This document shows positions 26,345 to 36,354 of a stretch of DNA of 64,000 bases, piece by piece. The notes below the pieces were generated by a model. It saw nothing but the letters and a program-made list of their open reading frames with translations. It searched no databases and was not told the origin of the DNA. A program made the translations under genes and the position numbers. This stretch comes from Neorhodopirellula lusitana (GTDB lineage: Bacteria > Planctomycetota > Planctomycetia > Pirellulales > Pirellulaceae): the NCBI RefSeq assembly GCF_900182915.1, contig NZ_FXUG01000001.1:124001-188000 (forward strand), read 5' to 3'. Each line of letters opens with the position of its first letter. Position 1 is the first letter of the stretch.

Positions 26345-27586
26345 CTATTGAGCGGTGTGAAGTTGGACAATGCGTTTGGCGATCGCCAGCGATGCGGTCG
26401 CCGCCGGGCTGGGGGCATTCAAGACATGTGTCATTCGAGGCGTCTGGCGGAACAGGAAGTCGTCTACCATCGATCCGTCTTCCGCAACCGCTTGGGCTCG
26501 TACTCCTGATCGAGCACGGACCAAGTCTTCGGTGCGTATCGCTGGAATCAAACGCTGAAGCGATTTAACGAAAACGGACTTGCGGAGTGACCGATGAATC
26601 TCACCTAGACCCATTCGCCAGTGATTCCACGCCAAACGATGAAATCCGCTGAATCGCAACGTTTCCATCAAATCAGATCGATTCAAGTCGCTCCAAGTGT
26701 AACCATGACGTGAAAGTGCCAACACCGCGTTGGGGCCGCATTCCACAGGATCGTGACCGGATCCAGCCGAGCCAATCATCCTGGTGAAGTGCACGCCCAA
26801 AAATGGATATCGTGGATCGGGCACGGGATAGATTAGATTGCGGACAAGTGATCGCCGTTCAGGAACCAATTCATAATACTCACCGCGGAAGGGGATGATC
26901 CGAATTCCGTCGTGTCGCGGCTTGTCGGTTCCCAAGGCGGAACAGCTGGCTAGCTGATACAAGCGATCGCTATGAAGGCCGGCGCAGACGATTGCTTCGG
27001 TGGCTTGAAACTCGGAGCCATCGGCAATACCGATTCGAACCGAATGATCGTCATAGTCAATGCGATCGACACGTTTGGATAAGCGAACGGTTCCACCGAG
27101 TTGTTGGATCTGGTCGCGTAAGGCACTGCATACTTGTCGGTAGTCAACGATGCCGGTGCTCGGGACGTGAATTGCCGCCAAGCCGGCGACATCCGGTTCA
27201 AGTCGGCGCAGCTCGTCGGTGTGAATGCGTCGCAATGGGACTCCGTTTTCTTGACCTCGCTGAACCAGTTTTTCCAGCTCACTAAGCTCCGACGAGGAAG
27301 TCGCAACGATCACTTTTCCACATTTTTCGGTGCGAATACCGTGCTTTTTGCAGAACGCTTCCATTAGCGTCTTGCCCTCGATACACAGCCGTGCCTTCTC
27401 ACTGCCTGGTCGATAATAGATGCCAGAGTGAATCACACCGGAATTGTGTCCGCTCTGGTGGCGTGCCAGTTCGGGTTCAGCTTCGATGACGGTCAGCGGC
27501 AGTCCAGGTTGGCTTTGCACCCACTGCAGGGCGGTGGCTAAGCCAACGATGCCGCCGCCGATCACGATTCGGGCCGGCTGCTTCAT
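26345..27586 (-). CDS. lhgO: L-2-hydroxyglutarate oxidase / FAD-dependent oxidoreductase
   Basis: A 413-residue DAO-fold flavoenzyme. The FAD dinucleotide motif is IVIGGGIVGLATALQ close to the start, followed by the family signature HQSGHNSGVIHSGIYYRPGS, RLCIEGKTLMEAFCKKHGI, and VHFTRMIGSAGSGHDPVECG; the C-terminal part contains HVLNAPSPAATASLAIAKRI. These match LhgO, which oxidises L-2-hydroxyglutarate to 2-oxoglutarate and passes electrons to the respiratory chain. The ATG at 27586 sits immediately before the FAD motif; upstream ATGs at 27616 and 27655 would overlap the divergent region. The membrane transporter gene lies 50 bp downstream. Confidence 0.88.
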   Translation of the reverse strand: MKQPARIVIGGGIVGLATALQWVQSQPGLPLTVIEAEPELARHQSGHNSGVIHSGIYYRPGSEKARLCIEGKTLMEAFCKKHGIRTEKCGKVIVATSSSELSELEKLVQRGQENGVPLRRIHTDELRRLEPDVAGLAAIHVPSTGIVDYRQVCSALRDQIQQLGGTVRLSKRVDRIDYDDHSVRIGIADGSEFQATEAIVCAGLHSDRLYQLASCSALGTDKPRHDGIRIIPFRGEYYELVPERRSLVRNLIYPVPDPRYPFLGVHFTRMIGSAGSGHDPVECGPNAVLALSRHGYTWSDLNRSDLMETLRFSGFHRLAWNHWRMGLGEIHRSLRKSVFVKSLQRLIPAIRTEDLVRARSGVRAQAVAEDGSMVDDFLFRQTPRMTHVLNAPSPAATASLAIAKRIVQLHTAQ

Positions 27587-27791
27587 TATTTGCTCCGCAA
27601 AATGAGCGTACGGCATGGGTGCAATGTTCGCAAAAGCGACGGAGGAAACTTGCATGCATGCATTAGGAACCTACCTTTGGGGTGACGGGCAGTCATTTCA
27701 GGGAAAGTATACCCTGAAGCTAGTCCCGCTTTTTCCTTCATCGAGCATTAAGATGAATCAAGCAGCTCTCGCTGCGAGGGGGAAAAGCGAC

Positions 27792-29069
27792 ATGGTGTCG
27801 TTACCGATTGATGAACTTCAAGTTGGTGCGATTTGTCGCTTCCCGCTTGAAGATGATAACGGTTTACTACTACTGGGCGCTGGCACGGCGATCACTGCGG
27901 ATTTGATTCGCGGGTTACAAGATCGTGAAATCGCAGAGCTGGCCGTCCGCGCAGACGAAGTCGAAACACTGCGGCGTCAGTCCGATGGGACCGCAGGGGC
28001 ACGTCGTGGACCACCAAAGTCTTCACGGTCGGCAAGTCAGAAGTTCCAGGCCGAGCATCCGTCCAAGTGGCCCAAGGGCGTGCCCTTGAAGCAAAACTTG
28101 GTGGATCGGCATGACGAGCCTTACAACAACTCACGCCGTGAAGTCTTGCGAAGTCACGTTAAGCTCGCTCGTGATCAATTCGAGAAAATTGGCATCGAAC
28201 TGGCTGATTCCAAGCTGAAGACGATTGAAGCTTTGTCGGATTTATCCGCTGCGTTTGCGACAGCGATCCTAGATGATCATGATCAAACGATCGCCGATGT
28301 CGTCGCCGCTGAACCGTCAATGTCCTTAACTGACCGCAGTGTCAAGTTGGGCGTGCTGGGAATGGCGATCGGTACAGAGATGGGGCTCGATGGTCCTTCG
28401 ATTCTAGAAATTGGCACCGCCGGTTTGCTGCATGATATCGGCCTGCGGACGATGGACCCGGCCTTAACGGTCCCGGGACGAGGCCCACTCGACGATGAAG
28501 AAATGTGGCAGTACCGCAAGCACCCGATGGTCTCATCGACATGCCTGCAAGAGACATCCAAAATCTCGCATGCCGTGCTCAGTACGATAGAACAGGTTCA
28601 CGAGCAATATGATGGATCGGGATACCCGTTCGGAATCGTGGGCAAACGAGTCAATCTATATGCTCGTATTTTGAACGTCGCAGATACGTATCTGCGTCTG
28701 ACGTTGGGAACAAGTTTTCGTCAGGCACTCGTTCCGCACGACGCGTTGGGTTTGCTGTTGCATCTCGCGCAGCATCAAGTGTTTGATCCGGAAGTGATTC
28801 GCGCGTTCTTGCGGGTGGAATCGCTCTTTCCATTGGGCAGCAGGGTCAAGTTGGAAGATGAGGTCATTGCCTGTGTCATCCGGCGGCCGCGTAGTGGATA
28901 CGCCTACCCTGTTTTGCAAACCAGTGATGGAACACGCATTGATTTGCAAAATCAGACGGAAGCAATGCTGCAGCCGATCGCTGATCCACAATGCAACCAA
29001 ACCCGTTTACCACAAAACATGATGCAAGCTTTGCGTTGGAGTCCCGCCGACGAGCTTGTGTTTGAATAG
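27792..29069 (+). CDS. HD-GYP domain protein, putative cyclic-di-GMP phosphodiesterase
   Basis: About 425 residues from the ATG at 27792, which has GAGGGGG nine bases upstream; in-frame ATGs at 27753 and 27615 are alternatives. The N-terminal 70 residues (DELQVGAICRFPLEDDNGLL, LLGAGTAITADLIRGL) resemble the small beta-domain that often precedes HD-GYP domains. The catalytic domain (about 180-365) carries GLLHDIGLR, YRKHPMVS, the GYP loop HEQYDGSGYPFG and ILNVADTYLRL, so all metal-ligand motifs are present. A short C-terminal beta domain follows. It should hydrolyse c-di-GMP or a related dinucleotide in the cytoplasm and reverse surface-attachment signalling. Divergent from lhgO; no signal peptide or receiver domain. 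Confidence 0.85.
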   Translation: MVSLPIDELQVGAICRFPLEDDNGLLLLGAGTAITADLIRGLQDREIAELAVRADEVETLRRQSDGTAGARRGPPKSSRSASQKFQAEHPSKWPKGVPLKQNLVDRHDEPYNNSRREVLRSHVKLARDQFEKIGIELADSKLKTIEALSDLSAAFATAILDDHDQTIADVVAAEPSMSLTDRSVKLGVLGMAIGTEMGLDGPSILEIGTAGLLHDIGLRTMDPALTVPGRGPLDDEEMWQYRKHPMVSSTCLQETSKISHAVLSTIEQVHEQYDGSGYPFGIVGKRVNLYARILNVADTYLRLTLGTSFRQALVPHDALGLLLHLAQHQVFDPEVIRAFLRVESLFPLGSRVKLEDEVIACVIRRPRSGYAYPVLQTSDGTRIDLQNQTEAMLQPIADPQCNQTRLPQNMMQALRWSPADELVFE

Positions 29070-29173
29070 CAAGCGAATGCTGGCGAGCAAGCACCCGTAG
29101 TTGTAAGCATGACTGGTGATTGAGACCGGTGAGCAGAACTAGCGATCAGAGTTTTAGCGAGCAGAGTGAGTGA

Positions 29174-32100
29174 TCACTCCAGCGAAGGATCGCTCGTCTT
29201 CCGATTGCCACCGACGATCAGGCCAGCGACAATGAAGGCTGCTTGGACTGCAAAGAACATGGCAAGGTTGAACAGCATGCCTTCGGTAAAGCCGTAGCTG
29301 TGTAAGCCGATACCAAGTTCATTGGTCCCAAACCAGCTCCAAGCGGTGATGATGTTTCCACCGATCGCCAGTAGTGAAAAGCCGTGGGCTTTGACCATGC
29401 CGTCCCATCGGGCGTGCAGCATCAAGGCGTTCCAAATTACAATTAGCAAGGCTCCGTTTTCTTTAGGGTCCCAGCCCCAGAACCGGCCCCAGGAATCGTC
29501 GGCCCAAAGTCCGCCTAGAACGGTGCCGACAAAGCTGAACAGGATGCCGAAGCAAGAGGCACCATAGATGACACGGTACAAGTCTCGTCGAAAACGATCG
29601 CTTGCACCGACCCAACCCGAAATCAAATAGCCGGCACCCAGAGTTCCCGCCACCATCGTCGCCACGTAGCCTAGCGAAACGCTGATCACGTGAGTCGTTA
29701 GCCAGAACTGTGTATCCAGGACGGCTTGCAAGACGCCCATTGTTTCCGCTTGGCCAACATTCAGTGTCAGGTAGTCCGCAACACGAAGCGTCAGAATGCC
29801 TGCCAAACCCGCCAACAAGTTGCCAGTGCCGACGCGGAAGATACGCTCGATGACGATCCCAAATAGCACTGCCGCCCAGCCAACGAAAATGGCAGAGGAA
29901 TACAGGTTGATGACTGGTGCTCGTCCCGTGATGTAAACGCGAGATGCAATCACAATCGTGTGAACAACAAACGCGATCACCAGGGTTCCCCAGACCGCAG
30001 TGGTCATGCGAGGCGAGTTGATCGCCATCGCAATCAGGCCCAGGATGAATGCCAGGATGTACAGCCCGGTGGCAACCGCGGTCGGTGCCGCTCCGCCCAG
30101 CCAGCGTTCCAGTGAGACGGCGAAGTGGTCGTAGCCGGCAATCGGATAGGACTGCACCGCAGCCAGGTGGTCGTCGACCGCTTTGTTAAAGAGCATCGGA
30201 TCTTCGTTGCCGTAGGCCCGAATCATCTCGCCGAATGAACGGATGCCTGCGGGTGTGTCATCTTCGGTGAGTCCGTTCTTCGCCATGTCAAAGAAGGCTG
30301 GGGCGAAGGCCGACCACTGGGGTTGTTTCTCCGTCGAAAAGGCTTCCTCGCGGTCTGGCGGGATCAACCCTGGCGGCTTCATCCGGCCAAGGTCTTGCAT
30401 CTCTTGTTCGAGTCGACGCAGTGCAAACAGCTGCCGTGTTTGCTCGCTGGTGCCTTCAGGGAAGAACTCGGCGGGGAAGTCCTTGGGGACCGGTAACCGA
30501 AACGATGCCGCCGCCAGCGTGTACTGCCGTGTTCGCATATCCAGTTCGATCAGCTTCTTGTCTTTGAAGTCCTGTTTTTTAGGATCCTTCTGGCGAGCTT
30601 CGTCAACCAGTTCACTGAACCGATCGATGCTTTCGCCAATCTCCTGTAGCGAATACAGCTTGCTTTCACGTCGTTCTAAATCGAGTTCGGACCGGATCTG
30701 CTCAGCATCAATTCGGAACATTGGCAAACGGCGAATCTCTTCCGTGTCGGTGGCGACTTCCATCAGCCACTGAACCGCCGACATTTTTTCGTCGCCCACT
30801 CGGTCGCGAATCTTGCTGGGTGCTTTGTCCATGGGGAGGCGATCCTTATTCGTCATCGCCTTCAGGGTTTGACGTGAGTACGCATCCAGCGGCATCACCC
30901 GCCCGCCAACTTGGACTGGGATCCGGCCTGCTGCTGCGTAGTCAAATTTCTGGTCACGTTCACTTGGCCGCCGAGCATTCTGAATCGAAGTGACGGGCAA
31001 CAGGCAATAGATGACCAAGGCCGCGACGGTGGAAAGCCACAGCACGACCGGAATCGATTGGCGTTGGCTGGCCGACAATTTACTTGTCTTGTCACCGTCA
31101 GTCGAAGGATCGCCGTTGAACGGGTCTTGCTTAGCCAGCATCTGTGCGGTTTCGCGGCGGCGGCGTGAGATGAAACGGGACAGCGTTCCCCAGAAGTGAA
31201 CCAACATTCCCAGTGCGGTGATGCTGCAAGCAACGTACGGAATCAACCAGCCTGAATTGCGAACGACTTGGATACCGGTGAGTTCCTTGCCGCCTGGTAG
31301 TGCGGTGTAGTTGGATTGATAGAAGGTTTCGCCGCGATAGCGAAGCGGGTTGTTCATCCATACTCGCTCTTTGCGATCGATATCCAACTCCGGATCGACG
31401 ATGCGAATGAATGACGAATAGTCACGAGGCGTGTCTGAACCGCTCCAGTTGATGCGGCGAACGTCGTCCAGTTGAATCCAATAGGGCTTCACTTCGCGGT
31501 GCAGTCGTAAGCCGATTTGGTAGGTTTGCTCCTCACCTGATTTCGTTTTCACGTCGACGGAATCGAGCAAGTCTTTGGTCTTGCCATCGGGAGCCAGCAT
31601 CTCGCGATCATTGAGTTGTTGGGTAACCAAGAACTTGCCGAGCGACTCGTCTGTGTCGGCATTGATCAGTTCGATATAGGCGGAAGGAAGGTTGATCGAC
31701 ATCGACGCGCCGCCGGACTTTTCAACTTCCTTCGCACCCACTTCCAAGCCGAATCCGTGATCGGCGGGATTGTCTTCGGGGACGTCACCGAGCGAAGAGT
31801 TTTCATAGAATGCGATTGTTTTAATTTTGATCGGCAAGCCGTCATGGGTGATCACGCTGTTTTCGTCAGCCGAACGAATGAGGCGAGACGCTGGGACGGC
31901 GGTCACTTGCTGGACTTCATCTTCGGTTCGAATCAATTGCAGTTCGACTTCGTCAAGATTGACGAACGTGTTCGTCGATTGACCTTCGATCAAGCTCAAT
32001 CGTTGTTCGGTTTGCCGGTCACCAAATGCGAATTGGCCGACCATCAACAGACCCACGCCCAAGTGCAACAGCACGTTACCGCCCTGTTTGCCGAACGCCA

Positions 32101-32839
32101 TCTGGCAGCCGACCAGCATGACGAGTCCTGCACCGACTCCTTTGGCGAGTTGCCACACAATTCGAAGGCCTGGATCTCCGATTCGATAGCCCGACGACAG
32201 TGAGTACACGACATAGATCGCTAGCAAAGCGGCGGCTACGAAACCGCACCAACGAAACACTTGCGTCTTTGCGGTTGTCGCCGCCAAGGCACATCCGACG
32301 GAACTCACCGCCAGGACGGCAAGGATCAATGCCCAGAGTTTGTCGTACGAAATCGGTGGCGTTCCCTGAAGTCCTTCGTCGTTTTGACCCAAGAATACGA
32401 TCAGTCCAGCAATGGCGATGCCAGTTGCCAAAAATGCAAGTCCGGCGATCAGTTTGGTGCCTTTGGCTTGCAGGTGAAACCGAGTGATCTTGGCGGCAAC
32501 CAAGTTCACCATCAACAGGAGCCCGATCATCGCCCCGCCCGGGAACGGGATGATTCCTGGGATTGCCTTGTCATGGCGGTAGAACGCTTGAGGGAAAAAG
32601 TCGTCGATGTGCATCATGGCGACCCATGACAAGAAGTATCGTGCCTTCACTTCTTGCATGTTCAGTTGGTCTTGCGCCAGTGTTCCGACCAACACCAGGA
32701 TCAGCGACAAGGCGAACAACGCGACGGTAAACTTCAGCGAACCAAGTGCTGCCAGGACGCCTGCACCAGCCTTGGGGTGAATCCATCCGTCGGCATCGGA
32801 ACGAGCGTCGGTCGGAAATTGATTGGTGACGGTAGCCAT
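29174..32839 (-). CDS. ccsBA: Cytochrome c synthase, ResB-CcsA fusion (system II)
   Basis: A 1221-residue inner-membrane protein. The N-terminal ~560 residues are ResB/CcsB-like (LGSLKFTVALFALSLILVLV near the start, AYIELINADTDESLGKFLV, RYRGETFYQSNYTALPGG in the periplasmic loop). The middle (about 620-900) is a large charged, mostly soluble insert. The last ~300 residues are CcsA: FVVHTIVIASRVYITGRAP with INLYSS, LTTHVISVSLGY, and the haem-binding tryptophan-rich motif WGRFWGWDPKENGALL (about 1115-1130), then LMLHARWDG. The family exports haem and attaches it to apocytochrome c. The length exceeds typical CcsBA fusions because of the insert. It follows a lipoprotein gene by 61 bp on the same strand. 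Confidence 0.9.
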   Translation of the reverse strand: MATVTNQFPTDARSDADGWIHPKAGAGVLAALGSLKFTVALFALSLILVLVGTLAQDQLNMQEVKARYFLSWVAMMHIDDFFPQAFYRHDKAIPGIIPFPGGAMIGLLLMVNLVAAKITRFHLQAKGTKLIAGLAFLATGIAIAGLIVFLGQNDEGLQGTPPISYDKLWALILAVLAVSSVGCALAATTAKTQVFRWCGFVAAALLAIYVVYSLSSGYRIGDPGLRIVWQLAKGVGAGLVMLVGCQMAFGKQGGNVLLHLGVGLLMVGQFAFGDRQTEQRLSLIEGQSTNTFVNLDEVELQLIRTEDEVQQVTAVPASRLIRSADENSVITHDGLPIKIKTIAFYENSSLGDVPEDNPADHGFGLEVGAKEVEKSGGASMSINLPSAYIELINADTDESLGKFLVTQQLNDREMLAPDGKTKDLLDSVDVKTKSGEEQTYQIGLRLHREVKPYWIQLDDVRRINWSGSDTPRDYSSFIRIVDPELDIDRKERVWMNNPLRYRGETFYQSNYTALPGGKELTGIQVVRNSGWLIPYVACSITALGMLVHFWGTLSRFISRRRRETAQMLAKQDPFNGDPSTDGDKTSKLSASQRQSIPVVLWLSTVAALVIYCLLPVTSIQNARRPSERDQKFDYAAAGRIPVQVGGRVMPLDAYSRQTLKAMTNKDRLPMDKAPSKIRDRVGDEKMSAVQWLMEVATDTEEIRRLPMFRIDAEQIRSELDLERRESKLYSLQEIGESIDRFSELVDEARQKDPKKQDFKDKKLIELDMRTRQYTLAAASFRLPVPKDFPAEFFPEGTSEQTRQLFALRRLEQEMQDLGRMKPPGLIPPDREEAFSTEKQPQWSAFAPAFFDMAKNGLTEDDTPAGIRSFGEMIRAYGNEDPMLFNKAVDDHLAAVQSYPIAGYDHFAVSLERWLGGAAPTAVATGLYILAFILGLIAMAINSPRMTTAVWGTLVIAFVVHTIVIASRVYITGRAPVINLYSSAIFVGWAAVLFGIVIERIFRVGTGNLLAGLAGILTLRVADYLTLNVGQAETMGVLQAVLDTQFWLTTHVISVSLGYVATMVAGTLGAGYLISGWVGASDRFRRDLYRVIYGASCFGILFSFVGTVLGGLWADDSWGRFWGWDPKENGALLIVIWNALMLHARWDGMVKAHGFSLLAIGGNIITAWSWFGTNELGIGLHSYGFTEGMLFNLAMFFAVQAAFIVAGLIVGGNRKTSDPSLE

Positions 32840-32900
32840 GTGATTCAGCTAAAGGTGGGAAGGTGTAGTGGTGGGGCGTGCCGCGTCGAACAAGTCGTGA

Positions 32901-34238
32901 TTAAAACCGAAGCGATTTTAGGAAAGCTCGCATCTGTTCGGTCTGTGCTTGGACCACCTCGACCGGTCCGGTCATTTTTACGAACAGACTAAAGCCGTTG
33001 TCCATCGGAATGATCGTGGCATCGATCGCAGTGCCGCCGCTTGCGGGCGAATCTTGGGGCTCCTCGGATTCTTCATCCGGTGAGTTGTCGTCTTTGGCAT
33101 CGTCATCAGGTGCCGATTTCAGGGTGGGTGGGATCAGGACAAAACGTTGTCCTTCGTGCCCACTGACTTCAAGCTTTTCCGCGTTCTCGAGTGCTTCGTC
33201 GACCTCCTCGTCCGGCACGGCCGATTCACGGATTTGTCCCATCCAGCGAGCCACGTTGCCACGCAAGTCTCCACCGGCGGTGATGATGGTGACTTCGGCG
33301 GGCGCATCTTCGGGACCAACATTGAATGCGGCCATTCTCATGACGGACATGCGTCCGTCACGCCAACCTTCAGGGCGATCGTATTTGAGCTTGGAATCGG
33401 CGTCTTCCGAACTGGCTGTTTCTGGGCCGCTCTTACTACCTTGCGGAATCGCTTTTCCGGGAGCCTTCATTTTGCCTGATGCAATCGCCTCGCGTGCTTC
33501 GCGAGGCAGACCAGCGTGGGGATCAACGGCATCGCCAGTCTTACCGGAATCACTGCCTGTTTGTGCGAAAGGGCCTGCGGGCCCGGAGAAGGGACCGCCC
33601 GACATCGGGCCACCCGCGGTCATTGGCCCACCCATCGAGGAAGCTCCAGCGGCAGGGCGACCAATCACGTCGACCCAAATGGCTGGCGCGTCTTCGTCCG
33701 TTTCGGTTTCTGGATCAGCGTTTCGTTGTGGAAGGATTTCCGCACCGGCCCATTCTTCTTCACTGGGTTCCAAGCCGACTTGTCCTCGCCAGCGGTTCAC
33801 GTTCATGACAACCAACTTGTCCCAGTCATCCATTCGGGCAAGTTGCGAAATGCTCAGGTCGAGTTGCTGGGTCGGCGTTTCGATGTTAATCGATGCGAAT
33901 CGCATCGCTCGGTCGGCACCCCGTCTCCATCCTTCGGGCAGGTCGTCCAGAATTGGCACGCCTTCGTTGAAGCGAACGTTTTGAGCGAACTCTTTGAATG
34001 CTGTCTCTGCCGCGTCGACGGCCGATTCACGTCCCATCAACTTAAAGAACCAAGCTTGTTTTTCTTGTGGCAAGATCGCCGCGACCATTCGCGTGTCTTC
34101 GGCCGTCAAGGCGGCCGGGACGGTGGTCGGAATCTGATAGGTCACGATGGGGGCTTCTGTGGAGCAACCCAACATGAAAATCAGCGAACTCGCACCAAGG
34201 AAGCGAAGACAGTGTGAAAACACCATGGACGAAAACAA
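32901..34238 (-). CDS. Lipoprotein with an internal domain duplication
   Basis: A 445-residue predicted lipoprotein (ASSLIFMLGCS lipobox near residue 25). Two segments resemble each other: one at about residues 98-160 with LPEGWRRGADRAMRFASINI, QLARMDDWDKLVVMNVNRWR and GQVGLEP, and another at about 290-350 with RPEGWRDGRMSVMRMAAFNV and GGDLRGNVARWMGQIRES. They are joined by a Gly/Pro/Met-rich, flexible linker (GGPMTAGGPMSGGPFSGPAG). This points to duplication of an ancestral domain of about 130 residues. The C-terminus ends VKMTGPVEVVQAQTEQMRAF. It is just upstream of the ccsBA gene, so a role in the respiratory envelope is plausible but not shown. Start at 34238 or 34226. Confidence 0.65.
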   Translation of the reverse strand: MFSSMVFSHCLRFLGASSLIFMLGCSTEAPIVTYQIPTTVPAALTAEDTRMVAAILPQEKQAWFFKLMGRESAVDAAETAFKEFAQNVRFNEGVPILDDLPEGWRRGADRAMRFASINIETPTQQLDLSISQLARMDDWDKLVVMNVNRWRGQVGLEPSEEEWAGAEILPQRNADPETETDEDAPAIWVDVIGRPAAGASSMGGPMTAGGPMSGGPFSGPAGPFAQTGSDSGKTGDAVDPHAGLPREAREAIASGKMKAPGKAIPQGSKSGPETASSEDADSKLKYDRPEGWRDGRMSVMRMAAFNVGPEDAPAEVTIITAGGDLRGNVARWMGQIRESAVPDEEVDEALENAEKLEVSGHEGQRFVLIPPTLKSAPDDDAKDDNSPDEESEEPQDSPASGGTAIDATIIPMDNGFSLFVKMTGPVEVVQAQTEQMRAFLKSLRF

Positions 34239-34365
34239 ACCTGAGAAGGCGGGGAGGGAACAAAGGCAGGCTTCGCCGTCACAAATTCGGCGTCACAACA
34301 TTGCGGTAGGACCTAATAAGGTAACCGGTGATAGTGGTTTGACGCGACATCCATTGCGATTGTTC

Positions 34366-34863
34366 TTACTCAATTTGGGCGACCATCCACTCCAAAAATC
34401 GCTCTGCCGCTTCGATCTGCCGCCCAATTCGGCTGGATTGGTCAAGATGGAACGTGGATTGGACTGGCGTGAGAGGCGACAAACTGCCGCGTTTGGCAAG
34501 CGAGACAAAAACGATTCCATCCTTTTCGGTGGGGGCATCGGGGCCTAAATGACCGGTGATCGCGCCCGCCCAGTCCGCCTGGGGCGTCTCTTCGAGCAAC
34601 CGGATTGCCATCGCGTCGGTCGTTTGCTGGCTTTCGGCGGAAAACTGATGGATCGTCGCGCGGTCCACGTTCAGCCATTGCTGTTTCACTTCCGCCTGGT
34701 ACGTGACCATGCTTCCACCGAAAGCATGCGAGGCTCCTGGGACGCCGCCGACGATTGCGGCAGCCATGCCACAAGTGCAGCTTTCAGCGAAAACGATGCG
34801 CTGATTGGCGGCACGGAGTCGTTCAATTAGTTTCGCTGCGGCGGGGGAAATAGTTGCAGGCAC
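34366..34863 (-). CDS. pncC: CinA C-terminal-type nicotinamide-nucleotide amidase
   Basis: A 165-residue stand-alone CinA_C domain. The signature FAESCTCGMAAAIVGGVPGA (about 25-45) contains the catalytic-site Ser, and SHAFGGSMVTYQAEVKQQWL, SAESQQTTDAMAIRLLEE, and DWAGAITGHLGPDAPTE follow in the expected order. The family hydrolyses nicotinamide mononucleotide to nicotinate mononucleotide and ammonia, recycling pyridine nucleotides in the cytoplasm. The usual GAGCG variant near the catalytic loop reads CTCGM here. There is no N-terminal CinA/molybdopterin-binding domain, as is common. It is followed on the same strand by the lipoprotein gene after 127 bp. Confidence 0.88.
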   Translation of the reverse strand: MPATISPAAAKLIERLRAANQRIVFAESCTCGMAAAIVGGVPGASHAFGGSMVTYQAEVKQQWLNVDRATIHQFSAESQQTTDAMAIRLLEETPQADWAGAITGHLGPDAPTEKDGIVFVSLAKRGSLSPLTPVQSTFHLDQSSRIGRQIEAAERFLEWMVAQIE

Positions 34864-34943
34864 GCGACATATCCATGGAATTCGAGAGCAAGAAGTCTCG
34901 AATTAATGTACGCAGTGCCAAGCCTTTCGGCGAGAAGCGACGG

Positions 34944-36065
34944 CTAAGCGATGTTCGCTGAAACGGTCTGCGCGGATCGCACGCTTTCGTACCACGCCCG
35001 CAGTCGACGAGTCAGAGGCTGTTCGATTCGATGAGTGACCAAGATTCCCAATGCAAACGAAAACACAATGACGATTGCGAGACTGGCCAGTGGCGGTACG
35101 CCGGCATGGTCAAACGTGTGTATCAAACCGCAGCCAAGATTGTTGTGGCACAGATAAACGGCGTAGGAGATAGTGGCGACGTAGGCAAATGGTTTCATTC
35201 GCAAGATTGGAATGCGTCCCCATGCGGCAAGCGATACCAAGCCAATGATCAAGACGGTGGCGACCGGATTGTGTTTGCCATGATCGATGCAGTGGAAGAC
35301 GATCACGGCAGCGGCGATCCCGGCGAGGTTGTGCCAGCGGCTTCCAACCTTGGTTTTTATCATGTACAGCAAGAAGCCGATCATGAACATCGGCACGAAG
35401 TCCAGTACCAATAGATGCCGCAAGGCGGTCGCAATGGTGAATAGCCCGTGATCGGAATAGCCGTCTTTTAGTGCATCAAGCGAGGGGCAGATGACGGCCG
35501 AGGCTGCCAGCAAACTTCCCCAGCCCAGCCAATACCGTGTGAGGCCACCGCTACAGAAGAGGGCTACCAGGACGAGATAGAACATCATTTCGACCTGCAG
35601 CGTCCACATCACCGGGTCGATGCACTCATAGCCAAAAACTCGCGGCATCAAGGTCAGGTTGGCTAGGAACTGCGCTACCGAAACGGGTTGGCTGTTGAGC
35701 GGTTCCAGGCTGCAAATGAACACATTGGCCACAATCACGATCAAGAACAGCGGGACAATCCGAATCAACCTTGCGGCAACAAAGTCGCCGGGCTGGCCAC
35801 GACGCAATAGCGACATGCTGTTCACGAAGCCGGACAGCATCAAGAACATCATCACGCCATACGCACCGTAGGGCCATTCACCACCGAGCGGCGTGGTGTA
35901 CCCGAACTTGACCGCGTAAACGTGCGTGAAGTGAAACAGCACCAAATTAATTGCCGCCATTGAACGCAGTGCGTCCAGTTCGACAATTCGTCGGCGTGGC
36001 GTCGATGCCGCGTCCGCCGATTGTGGCGAGTTCGATGGGATCGCTTCGGTGGGATTGATGTTCAT
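34944..36065 (-). CDS. Membrane acyltransferase, family 3 (OafA/YrhL-like)
   Basis: A 373-residue integral membrane protein with about ten hydrophobic segments. It begins after a short Ser/Pro-rich head with RRIVELDALRSMAAINLVLF followed by HFTHVYAVKFGY, the conserved Arg and His of acyltransferase family 3, then YGVMMFLMLSGFVNSMSLLR and the RLIRIVPLFLIVIVANVFIC segment. A cytoplasmic tail of charged residues ends the protein. Such enzymes O-acylate sugars of the envelope (O-antigen, peptidoglycan, exopolysaccharide). The substrate cannot be inferred from its neighbours. It has its own upstream region (289 bp) toward the divergent phosphoglycerate-mutase-like gene. Confidence 0.85.
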   Translation of the reverse strand: MNINPTEAIPSNSPQSADAASTPRRRIVELDALRSMAAINLVLFHFTHVYAVKFGYTTPLGGEWPYGAYGVMMFLMLSGFVNSMSLLRRGQPGDFVAARLIRIVPLFLIVIVANVFICSLEPLNSQPVSVAQFLANLTLMPRVFGYECIDPVMWTLQVEMMFYLVLVALFCSGGLTRYWLGWGSLLAASAVICPSLDALKDGYSDHGLFTIATALRHLLVLDFVPMFMIGFLLYMIKTKVGSRWHNLAGIAAAVIVFHCIDHGKHNPVATVLIIGLVSLAAWGRIPILRMKPFAYVATISYAVYLCHNNLGCGLIHTFDHAGVPPLASLAIVIVFSFALGILVTHRIEQPLTRRLRAWYESVRSAQTVSANIA

Positions 36066-36354
36066 TTACCGAGTGGGGTAGACCAAGTTCCAGAAAAGCT
36101 CGACGAGCGAGTTGTGTCCATTAGAAAGCTAATTTGTGATCACCCATTTTGGGTAATGGCCAGAAATTTCGCCCCTCTAGAGAGCCGATGCGTGTGGTCT
36201 GGCGCGAAAAAACGATTGTTAGTGAAAACAGCGGTTTTGCTGAATGACCAGAAGATTCTGTTTGGGGCAAAAATGACCCGCCTTTCGCAAAAGGACGGCT
36301 TCCACGACACTCTTCGGCTTGACTTTCGACTTTTTCTGCTAGCGACCGATTCCA

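Noticed and set aside
33516..34217. Plus-strand frame of 233 codons over the duplicated lipoprotein
   Set aside because: Shadow of a gene with signal peptide and internal homology.
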